Of a DNA stretch of 64,000 bases, positions 24,133 through 36,970 are shown one piece after another. Position numbers and translations under genes: made by a program. The notes beneath the pieces were generated by a model that worked only from the letters and a program-made list of their open reading frames with translations, searched no databases and was not told the DNA's origin. Origin of the DNA: Artocarpus heterophyllus (taxonomy: Eukaryota; Streptophyta; Magnoliopsida; Rosales; Moraceae); contig CM046337.1 of the NCBI GenBank assembly GCA_025403435.1, positions 4,223,501 through 4,287,500 on the forward strand. The letters are read 5' to 3'. Every line of letters begins with the position of its first letter. Position 1 is the first letter of the stretch.

Positions 24133-24815
24133 TGATTGGGTTGCTTGTTTCAAATTGGATGAAATAAGACTTGGCTCTTGCAAGTTCGGACCTCAATTCC
24201 CAAAATGGCTTAAATATCTGCCCAAAAATCAGTTCCATCTTGATATATTAAATTCCAGAGTTTCATCCAATTGAAGAATTTCAGATTCTATTCCGGATTG
24301 GTTTTGTAATCTATGTCAGCATGTATTAGAATGAATCTTTCCAACAACCAAATTAGTGGAACAATAAGAAATCCCGAGATAGATCCCAGTTCAAATGAAT
24401 TAAAAGGCTCCATGCCACCTTTTTTATTCAAAGTGGTTGCACTAGATGTTTCTAAAGACAGATTTTCAAGCCTAGATTCTATCTGTCATGTCAAAAATGG
24501 TACCCCCTTGAGCTTTCTTTATATTTCTCACAGCCAATTATTCGGAGACATTCGAGATTGTTGGTCGCATTTCAGAAATTTGGAAATTCTTCTTTTGGGG
24601 AAAATTCTTGCATCCATTGGCTTCTTAACTAAGATCACAACATTGCATTTAGGCAACAACAATTTGACTTCAATTTTACCAGCTTCCTTGAAGAACTTGA
24701 AAAAGTTGATAGTCTTAGATGTGGGAGGAAATAATTTGTTGGGTCCCATACCAACCATACCAACATGGATAGGGAAGAGTTCATCAAATCTTGTCATCCT
24801 TAGACTCAGATCCAA
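24133..24815 (+). pseudogene. Receptor-like protein internal LRR fragment
   Basis: It begins DWVACFKLDEIRLGSCKFG, then PQFPKWL, the usual RLP segment before the C-terminal LRR block. Repeats follow, such as LNLSNNQISGTI, LEILLLG, TTLHLGNNNLTSILPASLKNL and LVILRLRSN. At least one nonsense codon and a frame change lie before 24313; from there to 24815 it is open. It ends mid-repeat at a (CA)n tract, and the following codons to 25044 are read-through into repeat DNA. It is the middle third of an RLP, between a copia LTR and the kinase-like array. It probably belongs to the same RLP cluster as 18.5 and 41.7 kb. Confidence 0.85.
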
Positions 24816-24944
24816 CCACACACACACACACACCCAAACCATCCAACCCTCCTCCCTGTCTCCCCATCTTTTCCTTTTATATCATTCGTTTTCTCTTTTT
24901 CATCTTCCTTTTTTATTTCTCTCTCCTTATGTTGGGCCATTTCT

Positions 24945-25560
24945 GAAAATATATATTCACACAGTTAGAAAAATAAATTCAATAAACAATCATAAAGATA
25001 GCAACACTAAACCATTAAAAATAAACAAGGACCAAGAACTCTAAAACTAAGATCTATCATATAAAAAATAACACAAGTGAAATCTCCAGCTACAAGAGCT
25101 AGAAAGAACTAATAAATTAGGTTTCCAAATTCTCGATGCTATATACCCGGAGAAGGATTCAGACACATTTCAAACTTAAAAAATAAATAAATAAATAACA
25201 AAGAAGGCAACAGAAATGTGATAAAAGTGCAAACCTGGATAGATTTGTCCCAATGGCTGACGAGAACAACAGCATTCCAGCCCAAGCCGGAAAGCTCCAA
25301 CAATATGAAACCCAGACAGTTTACTGACAGAAATCAATGTCTGAAACAATTGACTGACAGAGAAAAAAATGTATAAATTGTCTGCAGCATACATATCACA
25401 CAAGTCACACTCCTAATTTCGCAAGTCCAGATTCCAAAGACAATATTAATGCTCTTTTCCATGAATATACCAAGCAGTTGCCCCTCCTTTATCAATATGG
25501 TCTCCTGCGGCATAAGAAAACACAGCTAAAAACATATCCAGCCGTGTCAAAAACTAGTTT
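24945..25560 (-). pseudogene. Kinase-array unit f: D and C islands only (array end)
   Basis: Last, truncated unit. The C island (about 25251-25360) reads toward a CAG followed by GTTTGC as possible donor and contains LSGFHIVGAFRLGLE. The D island is near 25410-25520. The unit ends where the RLP fragment and its (CA)n tract begin, so this is a rearrangement breakpoint. Confidence 0.4.
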
Positions 25561-26510
25561 TCATCCTTAAAACACAAAAAGAAGTGAACGATATAGAGAA
25601 AAAATAAAATAAAGTCTCCATAGGTGTAATTCTTAAATTGCCTCACCTTGAAAGTATACACATGATCAGAATCTTTGCCATAAGGACACCCTCCAAGCTC
25701 TGTTAAATCACTCTCTCACAGCGAAAAATCATGGGAAGCTAGTAAACAAAATGAGGAACGAGGTGAGTCTATTACAATTATTGACTGAATGTTTAACTCA
25801 TTCATTGTCTTCCTTTGTAAATGTGTCACATATCCGTACCTTTCGAATGGAAACTTTAGTACAGTAGAGTCTCGGGGACATTTCCACCATCATTCCTCAC
25901 TTATTGTCTGTGACATTAACTTGGGATGTGGACTAGTAATTACTTGTTACTTTCCTTTCTTTTTACTTGTCCTTTCGTTCTTTCCTTTCTTTTTTTCTTT
26001 TTCATCTCTTTCTCTCTCTCCCCCCTTTTCTTTTTTTCCTTGTCCTTTCGTTCTTTCCTTTCTTTTTTTCTTTTTCATTTTTTTCCTCTCTCTCTCTCTC
26101 TTTTTTTTTTTTTTTTCGTTTCGGTACTTTGTTGGGCTACCGATTAGAACAGTGGACAGAAAATAAAAGATTGAGTGACCTGAGATAACAGATATTCAAG
26201 AAATCAGAGAAGGAGTCTAAAAAATTTTCAAACCAAATTTTAAGAAACTTTCAAATGTACCATGCGAGGTTTTGTAGAAGGGGTCCAACAAAATAAGTGA
26301 TAAACCGGCAAGGTATTCAACTGTAAGATTGAAGCAGCAACAAATCAAACTGCAGTTCCCCCTGTCAATTTCAGAATAAGCAGTTACAATCAAGTGGTTC
26401 ATGAAAACTACTTCAAATGCAAGTAATTGAGTGCATATAAGCAATTTAAGTGTACAAATTCATTACGTGGAAGATAGAATTATTACAATATGATGATGAT
26501 GATACACTAA

Positions 26511-26630
26511 GGGCCTGTTTGGTTCGAGTATTTGAGTAGAGTATTTGAATGAAGATTTAAATTTTTGTGAGAGAAAATACTATAGCAAAATAATTCAAAC
26601 CGTGATTCGAGTATCGAAACAAACAGGCCA
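26511..26630. mobile_element. Tourist-type (PIF/Harbinger) MITE, 120 bp
   Basis: It begins GGGCCTGTTTGG and ends AAACAGGCCA, inverted ends differing mainly at the first base. It is flanked by TAA on both sides (26508-26510, 26631-26633), the target preference of PIF/Harbinger. A neighbouring duplicate of the target at about 26652-26690 has the uninterrupted sequence. Confidence 0.85.
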
Positions 26631-27850
26631 TAAAGAGGACAGGCCTACCTAAAGATAGAATTATTACGATGTGATGATACACTAAAGAGGAGAGGCCTAC
26701 CTAAAGAAGAAACTAGCTTTACGAACTGCAGCTATAAACCCATTTGTTCAAAACGTAAACTCCAGTGCCCTGTAATACCTAGAGCAGATAGATTTGGTCC
26801 TCCTTTTACCGACAACATGAAGTATGAAGTTAAATAACTACGGTTTCCACATTATAGAAGAAATCACCACAAATACTTAAAATTAGAACTAAGCTTACCA
26901 AGATTCAAAAGGTCAAGTCATGTACGTTCTTTTTTTCCCTCTTTCTTTTCGCCTCTCTCTCCTTCTCTTTTTTACATTCTTTTTCTTTCCAAGCCCTCCT
27001 CTCACTTGCCCTCATCTCTCTTTTTTTCCTTTCCACCTTTGCTTTTCCTCTTTTTTTTTTTTTTTTGTTCTTTCTCCACCCCTCCTTCAATTCTTTTTTT
27101 TTTTTTTTTCCTGCTCAACTTCTTATTTTTCCCTCTCTCTATACATATTTGACAGTAAACCCTGAAAATATACATACTTTAACAGTTAGAAAAAGAAAAT
27201 CAATGAATAATCATAATTGCAAACCAAAACTGCATCATTAAAAAATGTATAAAAACTTACTTCAAAGAAATTTCATGCTACAAAAATTTATAAAAAATAA
27301 GAAACAAGTTTTCTAAACTATCATAGTTAGTCACTTGAAAAAGATCCAGCAACATTCACCTTTCAAAATTAAAGTAACAACAAATAATCATAATCAGGGA
27401 TCCAAAAACTAAAACTTCAAGAAACACTTACCTGCCCAAGGAATAGCTCCCAAAAGCCAATAAGGACTTAAATGTCTATTACGATAGCATTCCTCGGTTC
27501 TTCCAAACGTAAGCATAAATAAGATATTTTCCTTAATCTTTTTATATGCAAAACATTAATAAAAAAGATGAGTGAAGATGATCCCTGCAAGATCATATTC
27601 AAATTATAGCATGATTAGTCCTCTTCTTATTTGAAAAGTCATTACATAAAGCTTACCTCACCCACAATCGTATTTTCACAAGTCCAAATTCCTAAGACAA
27701 TACATGCTTACTTCTCCATTCCCTGGTTAAACCAGCATACTTTTCCAATAGAGTCTGGTGCAGCCAACAGATAAGAAAACATACTCAGCCAGGTCAAAAA
27801 ATAGTTGTTATAAGTGATCAACAAGAAAAAGAGGGGAAAAGTTGCAATAT

Positions 27851-28352
27851 AAACAAGCAGCAGCTATGACACTCAGATATACCTATTAATTTTGAATCAC
27901 ATATTTGCAAATGCTTCCCAAAGGGACGGTTGCAGCAACTCCATTTGAGTATAGGAGAAGTCACAACATAAAAGTAGCACCAGTTTACCGCCTAAACAAT
28001 CCCCACAAGAAGCAAAATGAGACACATAATTAACAACATATCAATAACAAAGAAGAAGGTCCAATGTGCAATAACCATAATGGCAAATCATGGCAACCTA
28101 TTAAACAAGCAGCAGCTATGACACTCAGATATACCTATTAATTTTGAATCACATATTTGCAAATGCTTCCCAAAGGGACGGTTGCAGCAACTCCATTTGA
28201 GTATAGGAGAAGTCACAACATAAAAGTAGCACCAGTTTACCGCCTAAACAATCCCCACAAGAAGCAAAATGAGACACATAATTAACAACATATCAATAAC
28301 AAAGAAGAAGGTCCAATGTGCAATAACCATAATGGCAAATCATGGCAACCTA
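27851..28352. repeat. 252-bp tandem duplication
   Basis: 27851-28102 and 28103-28352 are almost identical copies carrying an E island of the kinase-like array. Such low divergence makes this the most recent duplication in the array. Confidence 0.9.
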
Positions 28353-28399
28353 GTGAGCGAGAACAAGGAAGCATGTGGGCCAAACTCTGAATAGTGTAT

Positions 28400-29829
28400 T
28401 CATCCTGTATCAGTAATGTTTCTTTTGTTGTATGTTTTCAATGGGAACTTCCATAGAGTTCCGGGCCTTCGTGACTTCTAGGAGTCCTTGGTTTTTCTCT
28501 TTTTCCCAATGTTTTTGTTCTCTTTTTTTCACTTATTTTTTCTTCTCCCCTTCCTATTTGCATTCTCCTTTTTTTTGTTCTTTTTCTTTTTTTAAGAGTT
28601 AAAAAATGCAATAATAACACCAGATCTCTGACGGATTTCAAGCAAAAACAAATTTAAAAAAATATACAATTTTCAGGATGGAAGAGAGATTGAGAGGAAA
28701 GAAGTAGTTAGAACTGAAATTGAAGTTTCAAGCTTTCCAAACTGAATCTTAAAAAACATATGCATACCAAAAAAAAAAAATTCAGTAGGAGGACTCCAAA
28801 ATGAGCGGTAAACTGCAAAGCTCTTCGACTGTGTATCTTGGAGCAGCAACATATCACATGGCAGTTCCCCTGTTAATTCAAACTATGCAGTTAGAGAATC
28901 AATTGGTTTTAGAAACGCCCTTTTCACAAAAGTAAATGAGTGCGCTGAACAATTGAAGGTACAAAGCAATACATGTTTTCTGTGTGGAAGATAATATGAT
29001 CATGACAATGATACCACGTACCTGGCCAAACTGCAAGAATGCAATCAGCAGACCAGATGAATATTCCAAATCTAAGCTCATATAGTACTTGAATACCTAA
29101 AGCATAGATGTATTTATCCTGCATCAGTAATGTTTCTCGTGTTGTATGTTTTCAATGGGAACTTCCATAGAGTTCCAGGCCTTTGTGACTTCTCGGTGTC
29201 CTTGCTTTTTCTTTTTTTCCCTTTGTTTTTGTTCTCTCTTTTTTCACTCATTTTTTCTTCTCCCTTTCTTATTTGTATTCTCCTTTTTTTTCTTTTTTCT
29301 TTTTTTAAGAGTTAAACAATGCAATAATAACACCAGATCTCTGAAGGATTTCAAGCAAAAACAAATTTAAAAAAATATACAATTTTCAGGATGGAAAAGA
29401 GATTGAGAGGAAAGTAGTAGCTAGAACTGAAATTGAAGTTTCAAACTTTCCAAACTGAATCTTAAAAACCATATGCGTACCAAAAAGAAAAAGTTCAGTT
29501 GGAGGACTCCAAAATGAGCGGTAAACTGCAAAGCTCTTCGACTGTGTATCTTGGAGCAGCAATATATCACATAGCGGTTCCCCTGTTAATTCAAACTATG
29601 CAGTTAGAGAATCAATTGGTTGTAGAAACGCCCTTTTCACAAAAGTAAATGAGTAAACTAAACAATTGAAGGTACAAAGGAATACGTGTTTTCTGTGTGG
29701 AAGATAATATGATCATGACAATGATACCTCGTACTTGGCCAAACTGCAAGAAGGCAATCAGCAGACCAGATGAATATTCCAAATCTAAGCTCATGTACTC
29801 TTGAATACCTAAAGCATTGATATATTTAT
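28400..29829 (-). pseudogene. Kinase-array unit d: two K-J cassettes (715-bp tandem duplication)
   Basis: 28400-29114 and 29115-29829 are tandem copies, each with one J and one K island. K6 (29022 to about 29098) and K5 (about 29733-29811) read FGIFIWSADC, the counterpart of the kinase DIWSAGC. K6 joins J6 in phase across a GT/AG intron to give a continuous open stretch with GELPCDMLLLQDTQSKSF. Both copies keep the frame, which is notable for pseudogenes. Confidence 0.55.
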
Positions 29830-30369
29830 TGCTCTTTCTTTACCTACAAAACTTAATTAGAAATCAACTTACCAAAACTAAATACATGAAGTATATACAT
29901 TCTTCCGTTTCCCATATTCTTTCTTTTGTTCTCTTTCTTTTCCCCCCTAATACTCCCTGATCCATCTCTTCCTTTTTTTTCATCTTTAATTTATCTCTTT
30001 AAGTTTTTTTTCTATCTCTTTACACCTATAACTGGTAACTGGAAAAGTAATCCTTTACCTCAACAACTGAGTTCTTTCCATCTTATTTTTTGCGCCTCGT
30101 TTCATATACGGTCTCTTGTTGTGCAGAAAAAATAGCTGTAAAAAACAACAAGAGAGATTTAACAAATATTTTCATCCAGTCTGTTGGAATGTAAAAATCA
30201 ACATAAACAAATTACTAGGTCTAATCAGATAAGCACACAGCCATTAGATGTGCGTAGCAGAGTAAAGAGGACATACAAGAACCTTTAAGTTTTAGACATC
30301 AAAAATAAGATCAAGTTTTCCAAAGGAGCAAACAGTGAGAACTTTTCAAACCAAATCTTGAGAAACGCA

Positions 30370-33036
30370 TGCATACCAAGTAAAGTTTTGGATCAGGATT
30401 CCAAAACAAATAGTAAACGGGCTAGCTCTTTGACTGTGAGTTTGGAGCAGTAACAAATCAAAGTGCAACTCCAACTGATAAATTTGGAATAAATAATTAC
30501 AATCAAGTGGTTAGAGGGTTACTTTTCATGCAAGAAATCGAGTACAAAATAGCAAATCTTGTCTGGAATTAAGTGTATGCCTAATGTGAAAATAAGATGA
30601 TTACAAACGAGAAGATATACACACAACAAAAGAGGCCTAGGCAAATAAGGAAAGTGCATATACCTGATAAAGCATTAGCTCTGCAAGAACACAGCCAGCA
30701 GATCAGATCAGTTACCTGTTTATTCTGAATGCAAGCTCAGGCACTCAATAATACCTGAGGCATAGACAAATCTAACTCTCCTTTTACCTACATCATAAAG
30801 ATATGAAGTTAGATAATCACAATTTCCACAAAATAGAAATAAATAAATTTAATTCTCCTTTTACCTACATCATAAAGATATGAAGTTAGATAATCATAGT
30901 TTCCACATAAGAGAAATAAATAACTGTAACACCTAATTTGAAGAAAACTTACCAAACTTAAAAGGTGAAGTCAGACTCATTCTCCCTTTCCCTGCTTCTA
31001 GATTTTTTTTCTTATGCCCCCAAATGGTCTCCCTTCCCTCTCCTTCCTTTTTTTTTTCCCTTTATTCTCTCATTCTTTTTCTTTTACTTTTTCAACTTCA
31101 TTTTTTTCATCTTTCCCTCTTTGCACCCCTCATCTCTCCAATCACTTTTGATTTTTTTTTTTTTTAAATTTTTCTCCTCCCCTTAATCATTTTATCCACT
31201 TTTTTTTTTTCATCTTTATTTTTTTCCATCTCTCCCTCTCTGCTCCCCTCATCTCTCTTCTCCTGTTAACATATTTTTTTCTCCCTTTATTGTTTCATTC
31301 TCCTTTCTTTCTTTTTTTTTTTTCTCTTTCCATCCAACTTCTTTTTAATCCCCTTATATCTCCTATCCCTCAATACTTATTAGAGGGGTCATTCCTAAAG
31401 ACATATGTACTTCTAGATTTTTTTCGTATGGCCCCACAAATGCTCTCCCTTCCCTCTCTTTCCTTTTTTTTTTTTTTTCTTTTCTTTCTTTATTCTCTCA
31501 CTCTTTTTCTTTTACTTCTTCAACTTCATTTTTTTCATCTTTCCTTCTTTGCACCCCTCATCTCTCCAATCACTTTTGATATCCTCTTAAATTTTTCTCT
31601 TCTCCCCTTAATCATTTGAACCACTTGTTTTTTTCTTTTTCATCTTCATTTTTTTTCTTCTCTCCCTCTCTGCTCCCCTCATCTCTCTTCTTCTTCTAAT
31701 ATATTTTTTCCCCCTTTATTGTTTCATTATCCTTCCTTTCTTTCTCTTTCCATCCAACTTCTTTTTAATCCCCTTTTATCTCCTATCCCTCTATACTTAT
31801 TAGAGGCGTCATTCCTGAAAACATATGCAATCTTAACAGTTAAGAGGGAAAAAAAACAATAAATAATCATAAAAACTGCAAAGAAAAACCAAACCATGAA
31901 GAAAACATCCAAAAACAGGACCTAGCATTTGATCTGTCAAGTATGAAAGCTAACTTTAAAGAAATTTCCTGCAACAAAAGATAAAAGAAAAAATAAATTA
32001 GATTATAAATTCTTGAAGTTTTTTATTTCTTGAGGGATATAAATTTTTGAAGTTGATCCTTGAAAAAGTTTAAGATACGTTTACTTTTCAAACTAAAGGA
32101 AAAAAAAAAACAGCAATGCAATATGAACAACAAACCTGGACAGATCTCTGCCAATGAGTAATGACTATCTTTCAGTTTAGCCATAAGTTCCCACAATACA
32201 AGAAGGAAACACCCAAAACTTTGCAATTACACAAAAAAACCATCCCTAAAAGAATTTGATGACTACAAGAAGCGACAATGTAATCATTCATCTATTAAAG
32301 CATATAACACAAGTCAAAATACAAAACAATAAAGACAAGTTATTTTATATAAAGCTCACCTTAACCACAATCACACTTTCACAAGTCCAAACTCCCAAGA
32401 AAATATGCTTAGCCTGGTGCAGTCCATAGTATAAGAAAACATATCCAACCATGTCAAAAAAAAAAAAAATAGTTGTTATAAGTGAATACTAACAAACAGA
32501 GAAGAAAAGTCACAATGTAAACAGGCAGCAGATATGAAACTCAGATGTACCTATTAATTTTGAATAGCAAACACTTCTACAAGTGCAGGTTGCAGCAACT
32601 CTGTTTTAATACAGGAGAAGTTACCACATGAGTAGCACCAGTTTACCGCCCAGACAATCCCTGCAAGAATGTTGAAAACAAAGATCAAATGAGATGCATA
32701 AGAACAATAAAGATATCAACAAGAAAGAAGCAGGTCCAATGTGCAATAATTATAGCGAAAAATCATAAGAACCTAGTGAGCAAGAACAAGAAAGCAGGTT
32801 GGTTAGCAATGATTTACTTTTAGCATTGCACAAAATTACCTTAGCTGACTAAACATTGAGTCGTCTTCAATTTCGTCAAAGAGATCCATCAATGCTTCCA
32901 TTTTAGTGGAATACATCCCCTGATCCTGCTCAACTTGAAAATGAAGGTGCAATGCAACACTAAATAGCTCAGAAATAAATATATATACACACACATATAT
33001 GGACAAATGTTTACCCAATGAGACATGAAATATCAT
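30370..33036 (-). pseudogene. Kinase-array unit c: most complete copy (N, E, D, C, K4, J4)
   Basis: N (32840-32933) is open, ends at AAG before GTAATT, and has VE, then KMEA, then an acidic FDEIEDDSMF. E is near 32560-32650, D near 32350-32430 and C near 32137-32220. K4 (30664-30787) has an AG acceptor, VKGE-like GTAAAAGGAGA, PEL, and then SAGCVLAEL encoded at 30676-30702, ending at a CAG/GT donor as after the kinase LLLGQ. J4 is near 30377-30470. The Trp codon before SAGC is TGA, and the exon is 17 nt shorter than the expected 141. Confidence 0.6.
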
Positions 33037-34387
33037 TTATGTATTGTACCCAAATAACTCGTTACTCGAAAAGTAATCAATCACCTCAACAACTAAGTTA
33101 TTTTCCATCTTATTCTTTGTGCCTCATTTCATAGGAGTGGTTGTGCAGAAAAAATAGCTGTACAAAACAACAATAGAGATTTAACAAATGTTCTCAGCCA
33201 ATCCATTAAAATGTAAAAATCTACATAAACAAATTACTTGGTCTAATCAGATAAGAACACAGCCATTAGATGGGTGTAGCGGAGTAAAGAGGTCATACAA
33301 AAATAAGATAAGTTTTCAAAAGGAGCAAACAGTAAGAACTGAAAACTGATTCTTAGAACTTTTCAAACCAAATCTTGAGAAACATATGCATACCAAGTAA
33401 AGTTTGGGATAAGGATTCCAAAACGAATAAAACAGGCTTAAAATTCGACTGAGAGTTTGGAGCAGCAACAAATCAAAGTGCAACTCCCCCTGATAAATTG
33501 AGAATAAATAATACAATCAAGTGGTTTGGGAATTACTTTTCACGCAAGTAATCGAGTACACAACAATTCTAGTCTAGAATTAAGTGTATGCATGATGTGA
33601 AAATAACATGATTATAAACGAGAAGATATGCATACAAAGAAAGAGGCCAAGGCAAATGAGGAAACTGCATATACCTGATGAAGCACTAGCTCTGCAAGAA
33701 CACAGCTGGCAGATCAGTTCAAATCATTTGCCTGTTTATTCTAAATGCAAGCTCAGGTACCCTATGATACCTGAAGCATACACAAATTTAATTCTCCTTT
33801 TACCTACATCATAAAGATATGAAGTTAGATAATCATAGTTTCCACATAATAGAAATAAATAACTGTAACACACTTAATTCGAAGAAAACTTACCAAAATT
33901 TAAAGGTGAAGTCAGCTCATTCTCCCTTTTCCCTGCGTCTCGATTTTTTTTTCTTATGCTCCCAAATGCTCTCCCTTTCCTGTCTTTCCTTTTCTTTCTT
34001 TATTCTCTAGTTCTTTTTCTTTTTCTTTTTTTTCAACTTCATTTTTTTCATCTCTCCCTTTTTGGCCCCTCATCTCTCTAATCACTTTTGATTTTTTTTT
34101 TCTTTCCCCCTTCATTATTTCATCCTCCTTTTTTTTCTTTTTCATTTTTTTTAATCTCTCCCTCTTTGCTCCCCTCATCTCTCTTCTCACTTTTTTTTTT
34201 CTCCCTGTTCTCCCTTTATCATTTCATTCTCCTTTCTTTTTTTTTTATTTTTCTTTTTCCATCTAACTTTTTTTTGGCCCCCTTATCTATCCTATCCATC
34301 AAATACTTATTAAAGGCGTCATTCCTGAAAACATATGTACTCTTAAACAGTTAGAAGATAAAAAACAATAAATAATCATAAAAAACT

Positions 34388-34680
34388 GCAAAGAAAAAAC
34401 CAAACCATGAAGAAAACATCCAAAAATAGGACCTACCGTTTAATCTGTCAAATATGAAAAATCTAACTTCAAAGAAATTTCATGCAACAAAACTTAAAAG
34501 AAATAATAAATTAGACTTATAAATGCTTGAAGTTGGAACTGCAAAGAAAAACCAACCATAAAGAAAACATCCAAAAATAGGACCTACCGTTTAATCCGTC
34601 AAATATGAAGTCTAACTTCAAAGAAATTTCTTGCAACAAAACTTAAAAGAAATAATAAATTAGACTTGGGGTCGTTTGGT
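34388..34680. repeat. 151-bp tandem duplication in the array
   Basis: Two copies of a block with AGGACCTACCGTTTAAT. The second copy is interrupted at 34668 by a MITE that is absent from the first. Confidence 0.75.
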
Positions 34681-34826
34681 ATTGTTTTCAAAATAGGTAA
34701 AAATGTTTTTGTTTTGGAAAATAAGAATTTTTGGGGAATTGTGCTGGAAGTGTTTTTAAAATTTTTGCCTCGAAAAACGTGCAAAAAACATTTTCAAAAA
34801 TTCTGAGAATGAAACCAAACGGGGCC
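34668..34826. mobile_element. MITE with TTTGGT-type inverted ends, copy 1
   Basis: It begins GGGGTCGTTTGGTATTG and ends ACCAAACGGGGCC, giving inverted ends around GTTTGGT. It is about 159 bp and A/T-rich with an internal TTTTTAAAATTTTTG core. The adjacent tandem copy lacks it, which confirms the borders. A clean target duplication is not visible. Related copies lie at 40114 and 60403. Confidence 0.7.
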
Positions 34827-36289
34827 ATAAATTCCTAAAGTTGGTCCTTAAAAACGTTTTTAAATTTAATTTTCAAACTAAAAAAAATTAAAAAAGAAAC
34901 AGCAATGCAATATGAACAACAAACCTGGACAGATGTCTGCCAATGAGTAATAACCATCTTCCAGTTTTGCTCTAAGTTCCCACAATACATGAAGTACTCG
35001 CCCAAAACTTAGCAATTACACATAAATGCCATACCGAAATAAATTTGATGACAACAATAGGAGACAATATAATCAGTAACACAAGTGAATATACAAAACA
35101 ATAAAGAAAAGTCATTTTATATAAATCTCACCTTAACCACAGTCACATTTTCATAAGTCCAAATTCCCAAGAAAATACGCTTACTCCTCTTTTCCCTAGT
35201 CAAGCCACCATATTTTTCCAATAGCCTGGTTCAGTCAATAGTATAAGAAAACATATCCAAAGTCCAAACCATGTCAAAATAAGAATAATAATAATAATAA
35301 TTGTCACAAGTGAACACTAAGAAAAAGAGAAGAAAAGTTGCAATGTAAACAGGCAGCAGCTATGAAACTCAAATATACCTATTAAATTTGAATAGCAAAT
35401 GCTTCTACAAGTGCAGGTTGCAGCAACTCCATTTGATAATAGGAGAAGTCTCAACATGAGTAGCACCAGTTTACTGCCCAGACAACCCCCGCAAAATGTT
35501 AAAAAAAAAATAAAATAAAATAAGATGCATAAGAACAATCAAGATATCAACAACAAAGAAGCAGGTACAATGTTCAACAATTATAGCAAAAAATCAAAAG
35601 AACCCAATGAGCAAGCAAGAACAAGAAAGCAGGTGAACTAGCAATCAATATTGAAGTCATCCCGTATCAATAAATTTTCTGCGTATCATACCTTTCCAAG
35701 TCTCGGAAACTTCTTGATGTCCTTCTTTTCTCTCTTTTTTTTTCTTTTTTTAAGCTTCTTTTTGTTTCCTCGAATTTTCCGTTTTCTTTTTTTTCACTCA
35801 TTCCTCTTTTTTTTTTCCATTTATTCATTGTTTCTTTTTTTTTTCCCCTTTTTTCCTTTCTCTTTCTTTTCAAGACTCTTTTTTTTTTTTTTTTATTTGC
35901 TTAATTGTTGGGCTCTCATTGGGAAAATTGATAGAAAATAAGACATTGTATATTCCTGAAATAAAAGACATTCTAAATGTTAGAGCAGAAATTTAAAACA
36001 AGACATGCACATGAGAGGGAAAGAAATAAAGGGACAATAACTCAACAAATAAGAGTGCGAAAAATACAATAATAACACCAGATCAGTTTTGAAGGATTTT
36101 ACAAAAAATAAATAAATAAGAAATACCTTAAAAAAATAGATGAATACGATTTTCAGGATTCAAAGAGAAAGTGGGAGGCATTGTGCAACTACACAGACTA
36201 GATCATAAAACTTCGTACATAAGACCAGTTTTAGATGATAGTAGTTAAACATAAACTAAATCTACTATCCAAACCAAATCTTATGAAAC

Positions 36290-36970
36290 ATATGCATACC
36301 AAACAAGGCTCTGGAGCAGGACTCCAAAATGAGCTGTAAACTGGAAAGCTATTCGACTATGTATCTTGGAGCAGCAATAAATCACAAGGAAGTTCCCCCT
36401 ATAAATTTCAGAATATGCAATTAAAATCAAGCAATTGTAGAAACTACTCTTCATACAGAACTAATTCAAGGTTCAAAGAAATCTTGCTTCATGTGTAGAA
36501 GATAACATAAAATAATTCACCACAATGCATAGGGAGGAGACCAACACAAATAAGAAAACTATGTACCTTCCCAAAGTAGCTCTCCAAGAGCATAGTCAGA
36601 GAATCGGGTGAATATCATCGTATTTTCACGTATTCCAGATGCAAGCTCAGGAACCTAAAGCATATATATTTAATGCTCCTTCTACCTACAAGATTAAGAT
36701 ACCAAGTTAGATAAGATGGTCTCATAATAGAAAGAAAGAACGACCAAAAAATTAAATAGAACAAACAAAACTTAACAAAACTGTAAAGATGCTACATTCT
36801 GGGTGAATATCACGGTATTTTTACACATGTATTCCAGATGTAAGCTCGGGAACCTAAAGCATATATATTTAATGCTCTTTGTACCTACAAGATTAAGATA
36901 CCAAGTCAGATAAGATGGTCTCATAATAGAAAGAAAGAACAACCAAAAAATTATGTAAAACAAAACTTAC
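36290..36970 (-). pseudogene. Kinase-array unit a, distal part (K2, duplicated K2', J2)
   Basis: K2 (36567-36685) reads PELASGIRENTMIF and SDYALGELLWE before GT, aligning with PELIFGATEYTT...AELLLGQ. About 195 bp further upstream on the minus strand is a tandem partial copy (K2', 36801-36890) with a stop. J2 (about 36309-36410) starts GELPCDLLLLQDT, then a stop codon. Confidence 0.5.

Larger units (their letters stand above)
26217..28355 (-). pseudogene. Kinase-array unit e: E twice, D, C, K7, J7
   Basis: In transcription order: two E islands (near 28130-28260 and 27880-28010, a perfect-looking 252-bp tandem duplication), D (27650-27810), C (27430-27540), K7 (26701-26812) and J7 (about 26266-26360, GELQFDLLLLQ then a stop). 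Donor-like GT follows K7. A Tourist-type MITE sits between K7 and J7. Confidence 0.5.
33390..35640 (-). pseudogene. Kinase-array unit b (E, D, C, K3, J3)
   Basis: E (near 35375-35470, SNGVAATCTCRS), D (35134-35225, IFLGIWTYENVTVVK before GT), C (34926-35010, LHVLWELRAKLEDG before GT), K3 (33675-33803) and J3 (33394-33489). J3 is open for 32 codons and follows K3 in phase (LVLHQ then GELHFDLLLLQ). K3 has a stop where the kinase has Trp. A hAT-like MITE and a 151-bp tandem duplication lie within its introns. Confidence 0.5.

Noticed and set aside
24816..25044. C-terminal extension of the RLP fragment (His-Thr repeats onward)
   Set aside because: Read-through of a (CA)n microsatellite and array DNA, not RLP sequence.
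25789..26188. Phe/Leu/Ser-rich open frames
   Set aside because: They are translations of CT-rich tracts that also occur at 27.0, 29.2, 31.0-31.7, 34.1, 35.7 and 38.6 kb. Composition alone explains the lack of stops.
32840..32933. N exon as an independent microprotein
   Set aside because: It has acceptor- and donor-like borders and fits the N-terminal kinase exon of the array, so a stand-alone ORF is less likely.
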